Positions 8,730 through 17,494 of a stretch of 64,000 bases of DNA are shown one piece after another. A program made the position numbers and the translations under genes. Origin of the DNA: a bacterium (GTDB lineage: Bacteria > Armatimonadota > UBA5829); assembly GCA_021371935.1 (NCBI GenBank), contig JAJFVF010000006.1:1-64000 (forward strand). The letters run 5' to 3'. The first letter of the stretch is position 1. Each line of letters opens with the position of its first letter. The notes under the pieces are model-generated. The model was not told the DNA's origin, ran no database searches, and was given only the letters and a program-made list of their open reading frames with translations.

Positions 8730-8881
8730 TATCTGCTCCTTAATGCCAGGAAAGACCATACTGGATGTATCGATTTCCTCTAGTGTAGACTTGCTCGAGA
8801 TGAGTGAAGAAAGATCGCTCAGTTTGGGGAGCACAAGTGACCCAGTACGGGACATATTGGCGTGGCTGTTTATCAAAATTA

Positions 8882-8933
8882 CCCCCTGCTATATTACATA
8901 CAAATAACCGATTTATGCTAGCACAGCAGGGGG
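8882..8933 (-). terminator. Long-looped hairpin after thi4
   Basis: CCCCCTGCT (8882-8890) pairs perfectly with AGCAGGGGG (8925-8933). On the minus strand it is followed by TAATTTTG. It sits in the short gap between thi4 and lpd, so it probably separates their transcripts. The 34-nt loop is longer than usual. Confidence 0.6.
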
Positions 8934-8956
8934 TTATTGTCAATTTTGAAACGACT

Positions 8957-9739
8957 CTAATTCACACCGACTTCTTCGTCAGCCAGTTTCTTTATCGCTA
9001 TACCGGCTGCCTTCTTGCCCGAGAGCAGCATGCCGCCAAAGATCGGACCCATGCGAGGTGTGCCGAAGAACTGAGCGCAGGCCATGCCGGTGACAATCAG
9101 ACCAGGATAGACTTCACGAGTGCCATCGACGACACCGTTTTCACCCATTTGTGCGTTCATAGTGTCCTCACCCTTGATCTGGACTATCCCGCGCTTGGCA
9201 AGAAAATTGAGGACTACCGCTTCATGCCCGGTGCTGTCCATCACGATCTTACTCCTGAATGTGAGCGGATCAATTGGAAGATTGGCCATCTTATAGCCGG
9301 TGTCATTTGCCACGACTCCGGCCAAAGCACGGTTATCGTCAAAATAGACGTCCTCTATCGCAAAGAGATTGAGGAGCGTGACACCGCTCTCGATTGCCTT
9401 TTTAATGAGCGCAGAGGCAAGCAAAACTGATGAGACCACCAGATAGCCGTCATGCTCCTTTGCCTCGACATCGATTTCGCGGAGAATGTCGCTGACTGCC
9501 GGTTCGAGGATGACTCTGTTGAAGCCCTTGCCGCCTCCCCAGATTCCACCGCCCGGCGAGAGGCGCTTTTCCATAATGGTGACTTTCTTGCCCTGCTCGG
9601 CCAGAGTATAGCCTGCGACAAGGCCGCTCGGTCCACCGCCGACTATTATCACGTCGGACTCGAGTGAGTCTTCGAGCATGGCGAAGTAGTCGCGCATAAT
9701 CAGCCGCGATACTTCCAGGTCTGAAATGTTTTCGATCAT
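8957..9739 (-). CDS. thi4: Thi4-type ADP-thiazole synthase
   Basis: The 260-residue product makes the thiazole half of thiamine from NAD, glycine and a sulfur source. It shows the FAD/NAD Rossmann motif VGGGPSGL (33-40) and the family signatures EKRLSPGGGIWGGG (57-70), DSTGHEA and PRMGPIFGGM. In sulfide-using archaeal members the segment before the conserved DP reads LHVDP, with His where suicidal yeast Thi4 has its sulfur-donating Cys. Here it reads LPIDP (Pro155). By this alignment neither residue is present; the enzyme should then use external sulfide if active. A GGGGG ribosome site precedes the ATG. A TPP riboswitch lies in the leader, which independently supports the thiamine role. Confidence 0.92.
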   Translation of the reverse strand: MIENISDLEVSRLIMRDYFAMLEDSLESDVIIVGGGPSGLVAGYTLAEQGKKVTIMEKRLSPGGGIWGGGKGFNRVILEPAVSDILREIDVEAKEHDGYLVVSSVLLASALIKKAIESGVTLLNLFAIEDVYFDDNRALAGVVANDTGYKMANLPIDPLTFRSKIVMDSTGHEAVVLNFLAKRGIVQIKGEDTMNAQMGENGVVDGTREVYPGLIVTGMACAQFFGTPRMGPIFGGMLLSGKKAAGIAIKKLADEEVGVN

Positions 9740-9842
9740 TGAATTACCCCCAATGGTCCGTCAAAAGACGGATGATATACTTGGGAGGCAGAGGTGAGCA
9801 TGCGCGGATTACACGCCAACGTGAGGTCTTCCATAGGAGACT

Positions 9843-9942
9843 TCCGCGTTTCCTACGCCGGTATTACCCGGATCAGGTTCAAAGGGATGAAGCGTCATTA
9901 CGCCGCTTCTCTCAGCTGCTCTACCAGCACCCCCAGCGGTTT
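9843..9942 (-). promoter_or_regulatory. TPP riboswitch (thi-box) upstream of thi4
   Basis: Read on the minus strand, the leader contains the conserved thi-box pieces in order: GGGGGTGCT, CTGAGA (9910-9915), then CCCTTTGAACCTGATC and GGGTAATACCGGCGTAGG, closed by CCGC/GCGG. It lies about 100 nt before the thi4 ATG. No obvious terminator separates it from the start, so control may be at translation. Confidence 0.95.
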
Positions 9943-9947
9943 GGAAC

Positions 9948-9956
9948 ATTATATCA
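9948..9956 (-). promoter_or_regulatory. Extended -10 promoter for the thi4 riboswitch transcript
   Basis: On the minus strand TGATATAAT (TGn plus TATAAT at 9948-9953) lies directly upstream of the aptamer. No good -35 is visible at the standard distance, which fits an extended -10 promoter. It falls between the stop of the sigma-HEAT gene and the riboswitch, so thi4 has its own transcript. Confidence 0.6.
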
Positions 9957-9983
9957 CACAAACAATAAGTTTTTAAGAGCCCG

Positions 9984-12143
9984 TTACTGTGTAAATAACA
10001 TACATCTACCAGCCTTTGCTAAATAGCGTTGGCATATAAATTGCTCGACACGCCAGGTTGATTCACCACTTGGAGTGAACTCGTAAACGCCATTGGAGCG
10101 CGTCATCAATCCCAATTCGATCATATAACGCCTGGTAGCGCAATAATCCGAACAGACACGGGCAATGCATTCGGTGAGTTCTCGTTCGTCATAGCTACGC
10201 ATCTGGGTCACACCAAAACGCAACACGGCATCGGGTGAAATCATTGCAATCGGGCTAACTTTGCGGCGCTTCGCGGCAAGTCTTTGCTCAACATCTGAAA
10301 GCACCGGCTTTCTATGCGCGACTCCGCCAAATACTGCTTTTGCGGCAACCTTTTGCAATTTGTGATTTGTGCCGCGCATCAGTTCCTGCAGCACAATTTG
10401 CGAACTGACGCTTCCCATTTCACCAAGAGCGGTCACGGCTGCCTCACAGACTTGATTGTCATCACTGGATATCATATCCACCAAGATATGCTCGGCATGC
10501 ACGATTTTAAGCCTGCCGAGGGCTGTTATTGCTGCGGCTTGCTCCTGGGTATCGCCATTTTGAGCGCAGTCGATGAGTTCCTCAGCCGCTGCTGCATCTC
10601 CGATCTCCGACAAAGCAAAAATAGCCGCAAGCCTCACAGCATGGTCCGCATCGTGGAGCATTTCACGGATTAGGCTGGTGTATTTGTCTGCTTTCAAACA
10701 CCCCAATATACGAACAGCCTGACTGCGCAGACCAATGGAGCCACTTTCAGCTATAGCAGCTATCGCCCGGATTATTCTTTCAATCAGGTCTGCGCCTATC
10801 TCTTCGACCATAAGCGTCGGCCACTTTTCCTGGGTGCGCAAGTCGTTCAGAAACTGTTCGCGGCTCGTGTCGACAAAACACGTCGGACAAAGCGACCTGG
10901 CAATTGCTTCACAGCCGATCAGGCCCATGGCTTGACGGTTTTGATCTGCCTCCTCAATCAGCGATAGCATATTTTCGGCGAAGCGCATTCCCGTCCGAAC
11001 CAGAGCATTTATAACCCTGGACGGCTGATCGGAGGATTGACTGATGAACCTCTCCATCAAAACAGGAAAGGCCTGTTCATAGCACATCAACGCATTTGCA
11101 AACAAGAGCGCCGGGCAAGAGTGCTCGGATGCTTCCATCATCTCCAGCAGGACTTCAGCCTTGGCACTGTCGTCTGCCGGGTGGGCAAACAGCCTGTCCA
11201 GAAGCAGATAAGCTTCTTTTGAGGCGATATCCGGCATGCCTTCGCGCGGTGAAACCATCCCGCACCTGGAGGCGTATATCCGCAGAAGCTGGCTCGTCTT
11301 TGAGACTTTATACTCATCATCGGAGAAACGGCAGCTCAGGACCGTGTCAATTGCTTCGCTCCCCAGATGCGGCAGCAGTATCGCAATATTCCGCAGCATC
11401 TCATCCGCATTTGCACCCGCAACCAGATCGGCCAGTCGTCCCGGCGACTTCTTAAGGACCAGAGTCAGGCGCTCAGGCACATTAGGCTCATCGGGAAACA
11501 TCTTCATAAGCACAGCGATTTCGGCCTGCACGACCTCTTTGAACTTGTCGTCAGGCACATCTGGAATCTCTTCGTATTCGGTCATCTGTTCCATTACCTC
11601 TTTCAATGCTTGACGCGCGCGATGCAGGCGGCTCATAACCGTACCCTTGGGCACTTCCAGGAATGTTGCTATCTCATCGTAAGACAGACCCTCGTGATAA
11701 TAAAGCGCTATAACCAAACGGTGAGAAGTTGAAAGTGTGCTCAAGCCATAGGACATGCGTGCATAGATAGAAGAATCCTCATCGCCTTCATCGACTGATG
11801 CGATGTGTTCTTCGACCAACTCCAAGTCTCTCTGCTGATTTTTGCGATACCACATCCGGCAGATGTTAAGCGCTATGGTCTTGAGCCACCCAGCGAACTT
11901 CTCCGGTTCGCGAAGCTGGCTGAGGTTTAGATAAGCCTCCACAAATGAATCGTGTGCAAGTTCCTCGGCATCCGGCACATTGCCGCTCATATTGAAGCAC
12001 AACCGGTAAACCATTGCATAATATCGGTCCATCAGCAGACCAAAAGCCTCATGATCGCCAGACAACACTAATTCAATTATTCTTGAATCTTCCAACTGCT
12101 CTACTCCTGCATCGTTGCGCGTTTCCACATTGAAGATGCGCAA
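9984..12143 (-). CDS. ECF sigma factor fused to a long HEAT-repeat domain
   Basis: Residues ~25-100 are sigma region 2 (YYAMVYRLCFNMSGNVPDAEEL, then FAGWLKTIALNICRMWYRK) and ~135-186 are sigma region 4 (STSHRLVIALYYHEGLSYDE, VPKGTVMSRLHRAR). About 530 residues of alpha-helical HEAT/PBS-type repeats follow (for example LRSQAVRILGCLKADKYTSL, AVRLAAIFALSEIGDAAAAE, VCEAAVTALGEMGS). ECF sigmas are normally ~190 residues, so the HEAT part is an unusually large C-terminal extension that probably senses a protein partner. The 12143 start is a TTG. Another in-frame TTG at about 12095, with GGAG before it, is equally plausible. No anti-sigma gene is adjacent, so control may lie in the HEAT part itself. 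Confidence 0.85.
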   Translation of the reverse strand: MRIFNVETRNDAGVEQLEDSRIIELVLSGDHEAFGLLMDRYYAMVYRLCFNMSGNVPDAEELAHDSFVEAYLNLSQLREPEKFAGWLKTIALNICRMWYRKNQQRDLELVEEHIASVDEGDEDSSIYARMSYGLSTLSTSHRLVIALYYHEGLSYDEIATFLEVPKGTVMSRLHRARQALKEVMEQMTEYEEIPDVPDDKFKEVVQAEIAVLMKMFPDEPNVPERLTLVLKKSPGRLADLVAGANADEMLRNIAILLPHLGSEAIDTVLSCRFSDDEYKVSKTSQLLRIYASRCGMVSPREGMPDIASKEAYLLLDRLFAHPADDSAKAEVLLEMMEASEHSCPALLFANALMCYEQAFPVLMERFISQSSDQPSRVINALVRTGMRFAENMLSLIEEADQNRQAMGLIGCEAIARSLCPTCFVDTSREQFLNDLRTQEKWPTLMVEEIGADLIERIIRAIAAIAESGSIGLRSQAVRILGCLKADKYTSLIREMLHDADHAVRLAAIFALSEIGDAAAAEELIDCAQNGDTQEQAAAITALGRLKIVHAEHILVDMISSDDNQVCEAAVTALGEMGSVSSQIVLQELMRGTNHKLQKVAAKAVFGGVAHRKPVLSDVEQRLAAKRRKVSPIAMISPDAVLRFGVTQMRSYDERELTECIARVCSDYCATRRYMIELGLMTRSNGVYEFTPSGESTWRVEQFICQRYLAKAGRCMLFTQ

Positions 12144-12220
12144 GCCGACCCATATATTCCATCATATCAGAAGAAAAGTTGGATATTCGATATTTTATTC
12201 TGCCAGCGTGTTTAGTCGGA

Positions 12221-12249
12221 TTGACGACATGACTCATTGCTGATATATT
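12221..12249 (+). promoter_or_regulatory. Promoter for the GHL10 gene
   Basis: TTGACG (12221-12226) and TATATT (12244-12249) are spaced by 17 bp, ending 24 bp before the ATG at 12274. Confidence 0.65.
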
Positions 12250-12273
12250 GGCTCCAAGCACGGAGGTTGTGTC

Positions 12274-14172
12274 ATGTTCAAATGGATTATATCTGCTCTA
12301 CTCGCAATCATACCACTCACAGCATGGGCATCGGAGACGGTTGATTATAAGTGCATCAATCCGGTGGTCGAAATTCGGGGAATATGGGTCAATGCGGACG
12401 CAATACCCAAGACCGATTCGGGCATACGTGAGCTTGTGCGGACATATCACAAGGCAAATATCAATGTCCTCTTTCCTGAAGTGATAGCCAGAGGTTATGC
12501 CGCATATCCAACTAAGCTGCTGACCCGCGACCCTCGATTCAAGGATGCTGTCGATCCCCTGCCGCCAATGATTGAAGAGGCTCACAGACTGGGGATGGAG
12601 GTCCACCCATGGGTGTGGGTATTTCGCGCCGGCTACACAAAGGACAGAGGCGCAATCCTTAACGCTCACCCGGGCTGGGTCATGCTCAGCAAATACGGAG
12701 AAGACTTGTCGGCCAATGGAGGACTATGGATCAGCCCGAATATACCCGCCGCCAGAGATTTTCTTGCATGTCTTTTCGCTGAACTGGTCAAAAAGTATGA
12801 TGTCGATGGGCTGCATCTGGACTACATACGCTACGAAGTGCAGTCCCCTACCCCTTATGGATACAACACGACAGCCAGATGTACATTCCAGCATCAATAT
12901 GGGATCGATCCTGCGGATATAGACCGGCTCTCGACCAACCAGATACTCTGGAACAAGTTCAGGGAAAGACAAATAAACTCATTCGTCCAGAGGATCGCCA
13001 TGCAGACACGCGCGCTCAAGCCCCATGTGAAAATATCGGCAGCAGTCGGGTCCGACCCGGTGACCGCACGGCTCAATCTGATGCAGAACTGGGTGAACTG
13101 GGTGGACAACGGATGGGTGGACTTTATAACCCCGATGGCTTACACGGCAAATGACGCCACGTTTACACAATTGGTGACTGACCAGATGGCTGCTGTGGAC
13201 GGAAAGACTCTCATTGCACCGGGAATTGGGCTGCATATGCAGAAAGACAACCCTGAGCAGAGCATAGGGCAGATTGGGATCGCTCGCCAATTGATGGCCG
13301 GAGGCGAGGCTCTGTTTGCTTCGTCATACTACACTGACGGATTAGCATCGGCTCTCGAGCAAAGCGCATATAAATCACCAGCGGAGCTGCCTTTCAGGGA
13401 CCCGCTGAGCAAATGCAGACTGCTCTGTAATCTTACTGCAAATACGAGTGATAGTGCGCTGAAGAATTTCTATTCACAGCGGGCATGGCCACTGGCGCGC
13501 TATGCCGATTACATAACAAAAGACAAGCCGTATATATCGCCGACTGACCCGCCGCTGGTGATACCGGAGAATATAGTCCCATTACCTAATGTGGAGATAC
13601 CAAAGACGGACAAGCCTATAGTCATAGACGGCAAGCTAGATGATGGCGCATGGGCCGATGCGGCAAAGGTCAAACTCGATTACACAAATGAAGGCGGCAG
13701 CGCGCCAGTCGAGACGACTGCACTTTTGACATATGACAACGATAATCTCTACGTGGCATTCCACGCAGATGAGCCGCTGATGAGTAAGCTCAAAGCAAAC
13801 GTAACCAAGCGGGATGGGCCGACGTTTTATGATGATTCGGTTGAAGTATTCGTCGATCCGGCGAACCAAAGGCGCACGTATTATCACCTTTCTACCAATA
13901 CTCTGGGGACCGAGTTCGATCAGAAGGTCTTCAACCCGGGCTGGAACGGTGAATGGAAATCGGGTGCGCAGACAGGCGCTGACGGCTATAGTGTGGAAAT
14001 GGCAATACCGTTCAAGGAATTCGGGATGAGCACCCCAGCTCCGGGCACAAAGTGGGCACTTAACTTGACGCGAAACCGCACTACATCGGGAGCGATGGCA
14101 TACCTCACCTGGGCTGTGCCATACGGCACTTTCCACAGCCCGGACAGATTTGGGACTGTAGTGTTTGATTAA
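12274..14172 (+). CDS. Secreted GHL10-type glycoside hydrolase with C-terminal CBM9-like domain
   Basis: The 632-residue product has a signal peptide (~1-19, cut near AWA-SE). Residues ~30-390 form a GHL10/DUF187 TIM barrel with the signatures EIRGIWVNADAI, HPWVWVFRAG, DGLHLDYIRYE and FITPMAY. Residues ~445-632 match the family 9 carbohydrate-binding fold (KPIVIDGKLDDGAWADAAK, DDSVEVFVDP, FKEFG, the last strands near the C-terminus). GHL10 proteins are thought to act on polysaccharides; the substrate here is unknown. GGAGG precedes the ATG, and a promoter is visible at 12221-12249. It appears monocistronic. Confidence 0.88.
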   Translation: MFKWIISALLAIIPLTAWASETVDYKCINPVVEIRGIWVNADAIPKTDSGIRELVRTYHKANINVLFPEVIARGYAAYPTKLLTRDPRFKDAVDPLPPMIEEAHRLGMEVHPWVWVFRAGYTKDRGAILNAHPGWVMLSKYGEDLSANGGLWISPNIPAARDFLACLFAELVKKYDVDGLHLDYIRYEVQSPTPYGYNTTARCTFQHQYGIDPADIDRLSTNQILWNKFRERQINSFVQRIAMQTRALKPHVKISAAVGSDPVTARLNLMQNWVNWVDNGWVDFITPMAYTANDATFTQLVTDQMAAVDGKTLIAPGIGLHMQKDNPEQSIGQIGIARQLMAGGEALFASSYYTDGLASALEQSAYKSPAELPFRDPLSKCRLLCNLTANTSDSALKNFYSQRAWPLARYADYITKDKPYISPTDPPLVIPENIVPLPNVEIPKTDKPIVIDGKLDDGAWADAAKVKLDYTNEGGSAPVETTALLTYDNDNLYVAFHADEPLMSKLKANVTKRDGPTFYDDSVEVFVDPANQRRTYYHLSTNTLGTEFDQKVFNPGWNGEWKSGAQTGADGYSVEMAIPFKEFGMSTPAPGTKWALNLTRNRTTSGAMAYLTWAVPYGTFHSPDRFGTVVFD

Positions 14173-14270
14173 TCCTGGATAGGCTAAATCTCTTATTATA
14201 ACAACCGAGCCCGTGTCACTCTCGCGTAAGTGACAAGCCAGTCAACCTGCTTTTGCTAGAGTGCCGGTTC

Positions 14271-14304
14271 CTGGATTCCCGCTTTCGCGGGAATGACATC
14301 AACC
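14271..14304. repeat. Short dispersed inverted repeat (ATTCCCGC-TTTC-GCGGGAAT)
   Basis: The stem ATTCCCGC/GCGGGAAT with its flanks resembles an intergenic palindrome seen in many unrelated bacterial genomes. It follows the GHL10 gene by about 100 bp and may act as an mRNA 3' hairpin. Confidence 0.55.
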
Positions 14305-14334
14305 TCTTGCTTTCACTCTGATGAGTCACGAAAG

Positions 14335-14362
14335 TTGACAACAGGCTCTGAAATGGCATAAT
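14335..14362 (+). promoter_or_regulatory. Promoter for the Fpg-like gene
   Basis: TTGACA (14335-14340) and CATAAT (14357-14362) are spaced by 16 bp, ending 30 bp before the ATG at 14393. Confidence 0.6.
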
Positions 14363-14392
14363 AGATAAAATTCTCAACAAGAGAGGCCGAAC

Positions 14393-15205
14393 ATGCCTGA
14401 ACTGCCGGAAATACGCAATTTATCAATGCAGATATCTGCCGAGATGGCCGGTAAAAAGATCGTCACATCAGAGATAAGGCAGGAGAAATGCCTCAACGTA
14501 CCAGTCGCCGAATTCGAGCAACTGGTGACAGGCAAGACTATCGGCAATGCCTATTCACGCGGCAAGTGGATATTTATGCCGCTTGCGGACGATGCAGTCT
14601 TCCTGCTGAACCTTGGGATGGGCGCAGACACTGTATTGCATAAGAACGGAAACAGCCTGCCGGACAAATACCAGATAAAACTGGGAATCAGCGACGGCAG
14701 AGTGTTTACAATTAGTTTCTGGTGGTTCGGCTATGCGCATGTGATGCCGGTGTCTCGACTCTCGGAGCACGCGATGACTGCGTCGCTGGGACTCGATCCG
14801 CTGGATAGCGATGGGTTTTCATATGAAACATTTGCCAGGCTGGTCGGCAGCAAAAAGTGTAAGATAAAGACTCTACTTACCGATCAGAAGCTCATCTGCG
14901 GAATTGGAAATGTCTATATTCAGGACATACTGTTTCGCGCAGGGCTTCACCCGGACAGAAAGACATCAGATATAAGTGAGAAAGAGTGTAAGCTGCTTCA
15001 CAGGGTAATCGTGGAAAACCTGAGTAATGCACTGGAACTCGGCGGACTGGCATATGAGCGTGACCTGCACGGTGTGAACGGGCGGTTCTCTGAGTTCCTG
15101 ATCGGCTATCGAGAAGGCAAACCCTGTCCCGTATGTGGGACAGCCATCGAGAAAATCAAAACCGGCAGCACCGCGAGCTTTATCTGCCCGCATTGTCAGA
15201 GATAA
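14393..15205 (+). CDS. mutM: Formamidopyrimidine-DNA glycosylase family (Fpg/MutM or Nei)
   Basis: This is a base-excision repair glycosylase/AP lyase for oxidised bases. The 270-residue product starts MPELPEI, so the catalytic N-terminal Pro and Glu are kept. It has the beta-turn lysine in SRGKWIF, the helix-two-turn-helix segment ICGIGNVYIQDILFRAGLHP, and a C-terminal zinc finger (CPVC...CPHCQR). The match to classical Fpg is loose in the middle, so substrate preference (8-oxoG or oxidised pyrimidines) is not certain. It has its own promoter at 14335-14362 and is convergent with the histidine kinase gene, 6 bp apart. Confidence 0.85.
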   Translation: MPELPEIRNLSMQISAEMAGKKIVTSEIRQEKCLNVPVAEFEQLVTGKTIGNAYSRGKWIFMPLADDAVFLLNLGMGADTVLHKNGNSLPDKYQIKLGISDGRVFTISFWWFGYAHVMPVSRLSEHAMTASLGLDPLDSDGFSYETFARLVGSKKCKIKTLLTDQKLICGIGNVYIQDILFRAGLHPDRKTSDISEKECKLLHRVIVENLSNALELGGLAYERDLHGVNGRFSEFLIGYREGKPCPVCGTAIEKIKTGSTASFICPHCQR

Positions 15206-15211
15206 ATATTT

Positions 15212-16375
15212 CTAGCCGGGCACATACACGCTGATTCTTGTTCCTTCACCTGGCTCGGACTCTATCTGAACATCGCCGTGCACACTTGATGCGCGGTCTT
15301 TCATTGTCCTTAGCCCAAAACCCTGGCTGCTTGCCGGGTCACCCAGTACAGCTTCTTCATCGAATCCGCAGCCATCGTCTGAGATCACACAGTGGACTCC
15401 GCCATCGCCCGTCCGCGCAAGGCTTACATCGACACGAGAAGCGTCCGAGTGCTTGACTGAATTGGTGAGAGCCTCCTGTATAATCCTCAGGAGCACCAAA
15501 CGCGATGATGGAGCAAGATCGATGCTGCCACCGGTCTCTTTTATGTTCGCAGCAAGGCCCGTGCGGTCGGCAAAACGGGTTATATATTTCCTGATAAGCT
15601 GGCTCAGTGGCTCATTTTCTATCTCAGCAGGGCGCAGATGGTGGACGTAATTGCGCATCTCTTCCAGCGCGGAGCGAAGGTCATTCTTCTCCTGAGATAT
15701 TATCTTTCCTGCCTCTTCTGGATCCTTGCGAACAAGCCTCTCGCACAACTCCAATGTCAGGATGCAGTTGACCAGAGAATGGCCGACACCATCGTGAATC
15801 TCCCGCGCTATTCGGTTTCGTTCCTGAGAGAGGGTGAGCTGTTCGTTGAGGCTGGATATCTCATCCGAAAGTCTGCCCCTGGCAAGCGCTATCTGACGGG
15901 TGAGCAAGCTGGCTAAAAATAAAAATAGCAGCCTGGTGCCCGCGATCTCGATTATCTGCCAGTCCCAGGCGCTCAGCCTCGGTATTGTCGCGCCAATATA
16001 CGAGATCAATACAAGCGGCGCTACCAGCTCGATGGTGCCGATGCGCGGGTCCATCGCCCCTGCGATCAGCATAAAATAGTAAAAAAGCCACAGTTCACTC
16101 TTTATTCCGCCAGTATATCGGATCGTAAGCGCAAGCAAAACGGCGTCCAATATGGGCATGTATCGCAGCACGCGCGCACTGGGTCTGGCAAGAGCTACCC
16201 TGGCGCGGTAGATCATCACTGCCGCAAGCATTCCCAGCAGGACATAGCCATAGCGGCTGTCTACGGGCAGATGACGGCGTGTCTCGGCAAACTGCAGCCA
16301 GACCCCCGCAAAAAGCAGTGCCGGCCACATTGCCTTGAGCGTCACGACCTCAGGACTTTGTCTCGTTTTGCGCAT
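15212..16375 (-). CDS. NarL-family sensor histidine kinase (orphan)
   Basis: The 387-residue product has about five hydrophobic segments in its first ~170 residues (VWLQFAETR..., GYVLLGMLAAVMIY, LWLFYYFMLIAG, VAPLVLISYIGA, LLFLFLASLL). It continues with a HisKA_3 dimerisation domain around REIHDGVGHSL (phospho-His) and a HATPase_c domain with EALTNSVKHS (N box), DDGCGFD (G1) and GFGLRTMKDRA (G2). This type normally pairs with a LuxR/NarL response regulator, but none is adjacent or anywhere in the window. The signal is unknown; a membrane-embedded input is likely because no large extracellular loop is visible. Confidence 0.9.
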   Translation of the reverse strand: MRKTRQSPEVVTLKAMWPALLFAGVWLQFAETRRHLPVDSRYGYVLLGMLAAVMIYRARVALARPSARVLRYMPILDAVLLALTIRYTGGIKSELWLFYYFMLIAGAMDPRIGTIELVAPLVLISYIGATIPRLSAWDWQIIEIAGTRLLFLFLASLLTRQIALARGRLSDEISSLNEQLTLSQERNRIAREIHDGVGHSLVNCILTLELCERLVRKDPEEAGKIISQEKNDLRSALEEMRNYVHHLRPAEIENEPLSQLIRKYITRFADRTGLAANIKETGGSIDLAPSSRLVLLRIIQEALTNSVKHSDASRVDVSLARTGDGGVHCVISDDGCGFDEEAVLGDPASSQGFGLRTMKDRASSVHGDVQIESEPGEGTRISVYVPG

Positions 16376-16462
16376 ATAACGTCACGATTCCTCTCAACAG
16401 TAAGTAATTCGCCGCGAATGTCGGCCCATCCTGTAGATAAAATTTGATATTATAGTTGCGTA

Positions 16463-17401
16463 ATGATAAATGACCTGCGTAAATCAGCATATGAACTTGG
16501 ATTGGCGGCTTTGGGAATAGCTCCGGCAATCGACGAAGTCCGCACATCCTTTGCATGGGCAAAGTCGGTCGTGACGACTGCTGTCTGCTATTTGCCACCC
16601 GAGACATCTGTTTCGGATGATACTCCCCGCGCTCTGGTAGCACGGATCGCCCGGAGTGCGGACTATCACGATGTCCTTCATTGCAAACTTGCACACATGG
16701 TCGAACAAATCAAGGCTGTCTACCCAAACGCGCATACACAGATATGTGTGGATACATCGCCATTGCCCGAAAGGAAACTTGCAGTGCTGAGTGGAATAGC
16801 CAGCCGGGCAAAGAATGCAAATGTGTTTGTCGATGGATGCGGATCATACGCGGCGCTCGGCGAGATTGTGACCGATATCGAACTGCCTGTATCGCAGCCG
16901 AATGAGATCGACCTGTGCGGTTCATGCGAGAAATGTATTCGCGCTTGCCCGATGGGGGCAATCATTGCGCCGGGAGCAATTGACAAGAGCAAGTGTCTGT
17001 CTGCGATTACACAGTCCGGCGGAATAGTACCGGTTGAGACTAGACACGCGATGGGAAATCGGATATATGGGTGCGACAGATGTCAGGAAGTCTGCCCGCA
17101 TAATGCATCAGTCAGAGTGTCTGCTCCTGAATTTGCCCAGGATGTGTTTCCGGGAGCATGTCCAGAACTTATACCACTAATCCGCATAAGTGCGAGAGAA
17201 TTCAAAGAAAATGTTAAGAGAACGTCGATAGGCTGGATTGGGCGGACAAAGATCAGACGAAATGCCATAATAGCCGCCGGTAATATCAAATGTGAAGAGG
17301 CAGTCCCGGCTTTGAAAGAAGTCATGCAGGGCGAATGTGCGGCGCTGCGAGAATATGCAGTCTGGGCTATCGGCAATTATGTTATTGAACTACAAGACTA
17401 A
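16463..17401 (+). CDS. queG: Epoxyqueuosine reductase-like protein
   Basis: QueG is a cobalamin- and [4Fe-4S]-dependent enzyme that performs the last step of queuosine synthesis on tRNA. The 312-residue product has the N-terminal DUF1730-type cobalamin domain (FAWAKSVVTTAVCYLPP) and two ferredoxin-like clusters (CGSCEKCIRACP and CDRCQEVCPHN). A short HEAT-like tail follows (AAGNIKCEEAVPALKEVMQG). It is somewhat shorter than usual (~340-380), but all iron-sulfur cysteines are present. It starts divergently from the histidine kinase gene. The window also encodes a cobalamin adenosyltransferase (45388-45930), which fits a cell that handles corrinoids. Confidence 0.88.
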   Translation: MINDLRKSAYELGLAALGIAPAIDEVRTSFAWAKSVVTTAVCYLPPETSVSDDTPRALVARIARSADYHDVLHCKLAHMVEQIKAVYPNAHTQICVDTSPLPERKLAVLSGIASRAKNANVFVDGCGSYAALGEIVTDIELPVSQPNEIDLCGSCEKCIRACPMGAIIAPGAIDKSKCLSAITQSGGIVPVETRHAMGNRIYGCDRCQEVCPHNASVRVSAPEFAQDVFPGACPELIPLIRISAREFKENVKRTSIGWIGRTKIRRNAIIAAGNIKCEEAVPALKEVMQGECAALREYAVWAIGNYVIELQD

Positions 17402-17494
17402 TTTCGGTCCAGTATAAGACACAAACAAAGGATGTTGGCACTCGAGCGTTGTATAATACGGCAGATGATCCGAGAAAATGAGGGAGGAATCGAA

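Noticed and set aside
16350-16694. Open frame opposite queG and upstream of the histidine kinase
   Set aside because: It overlaps the start of queG and has no recognisable protein features.
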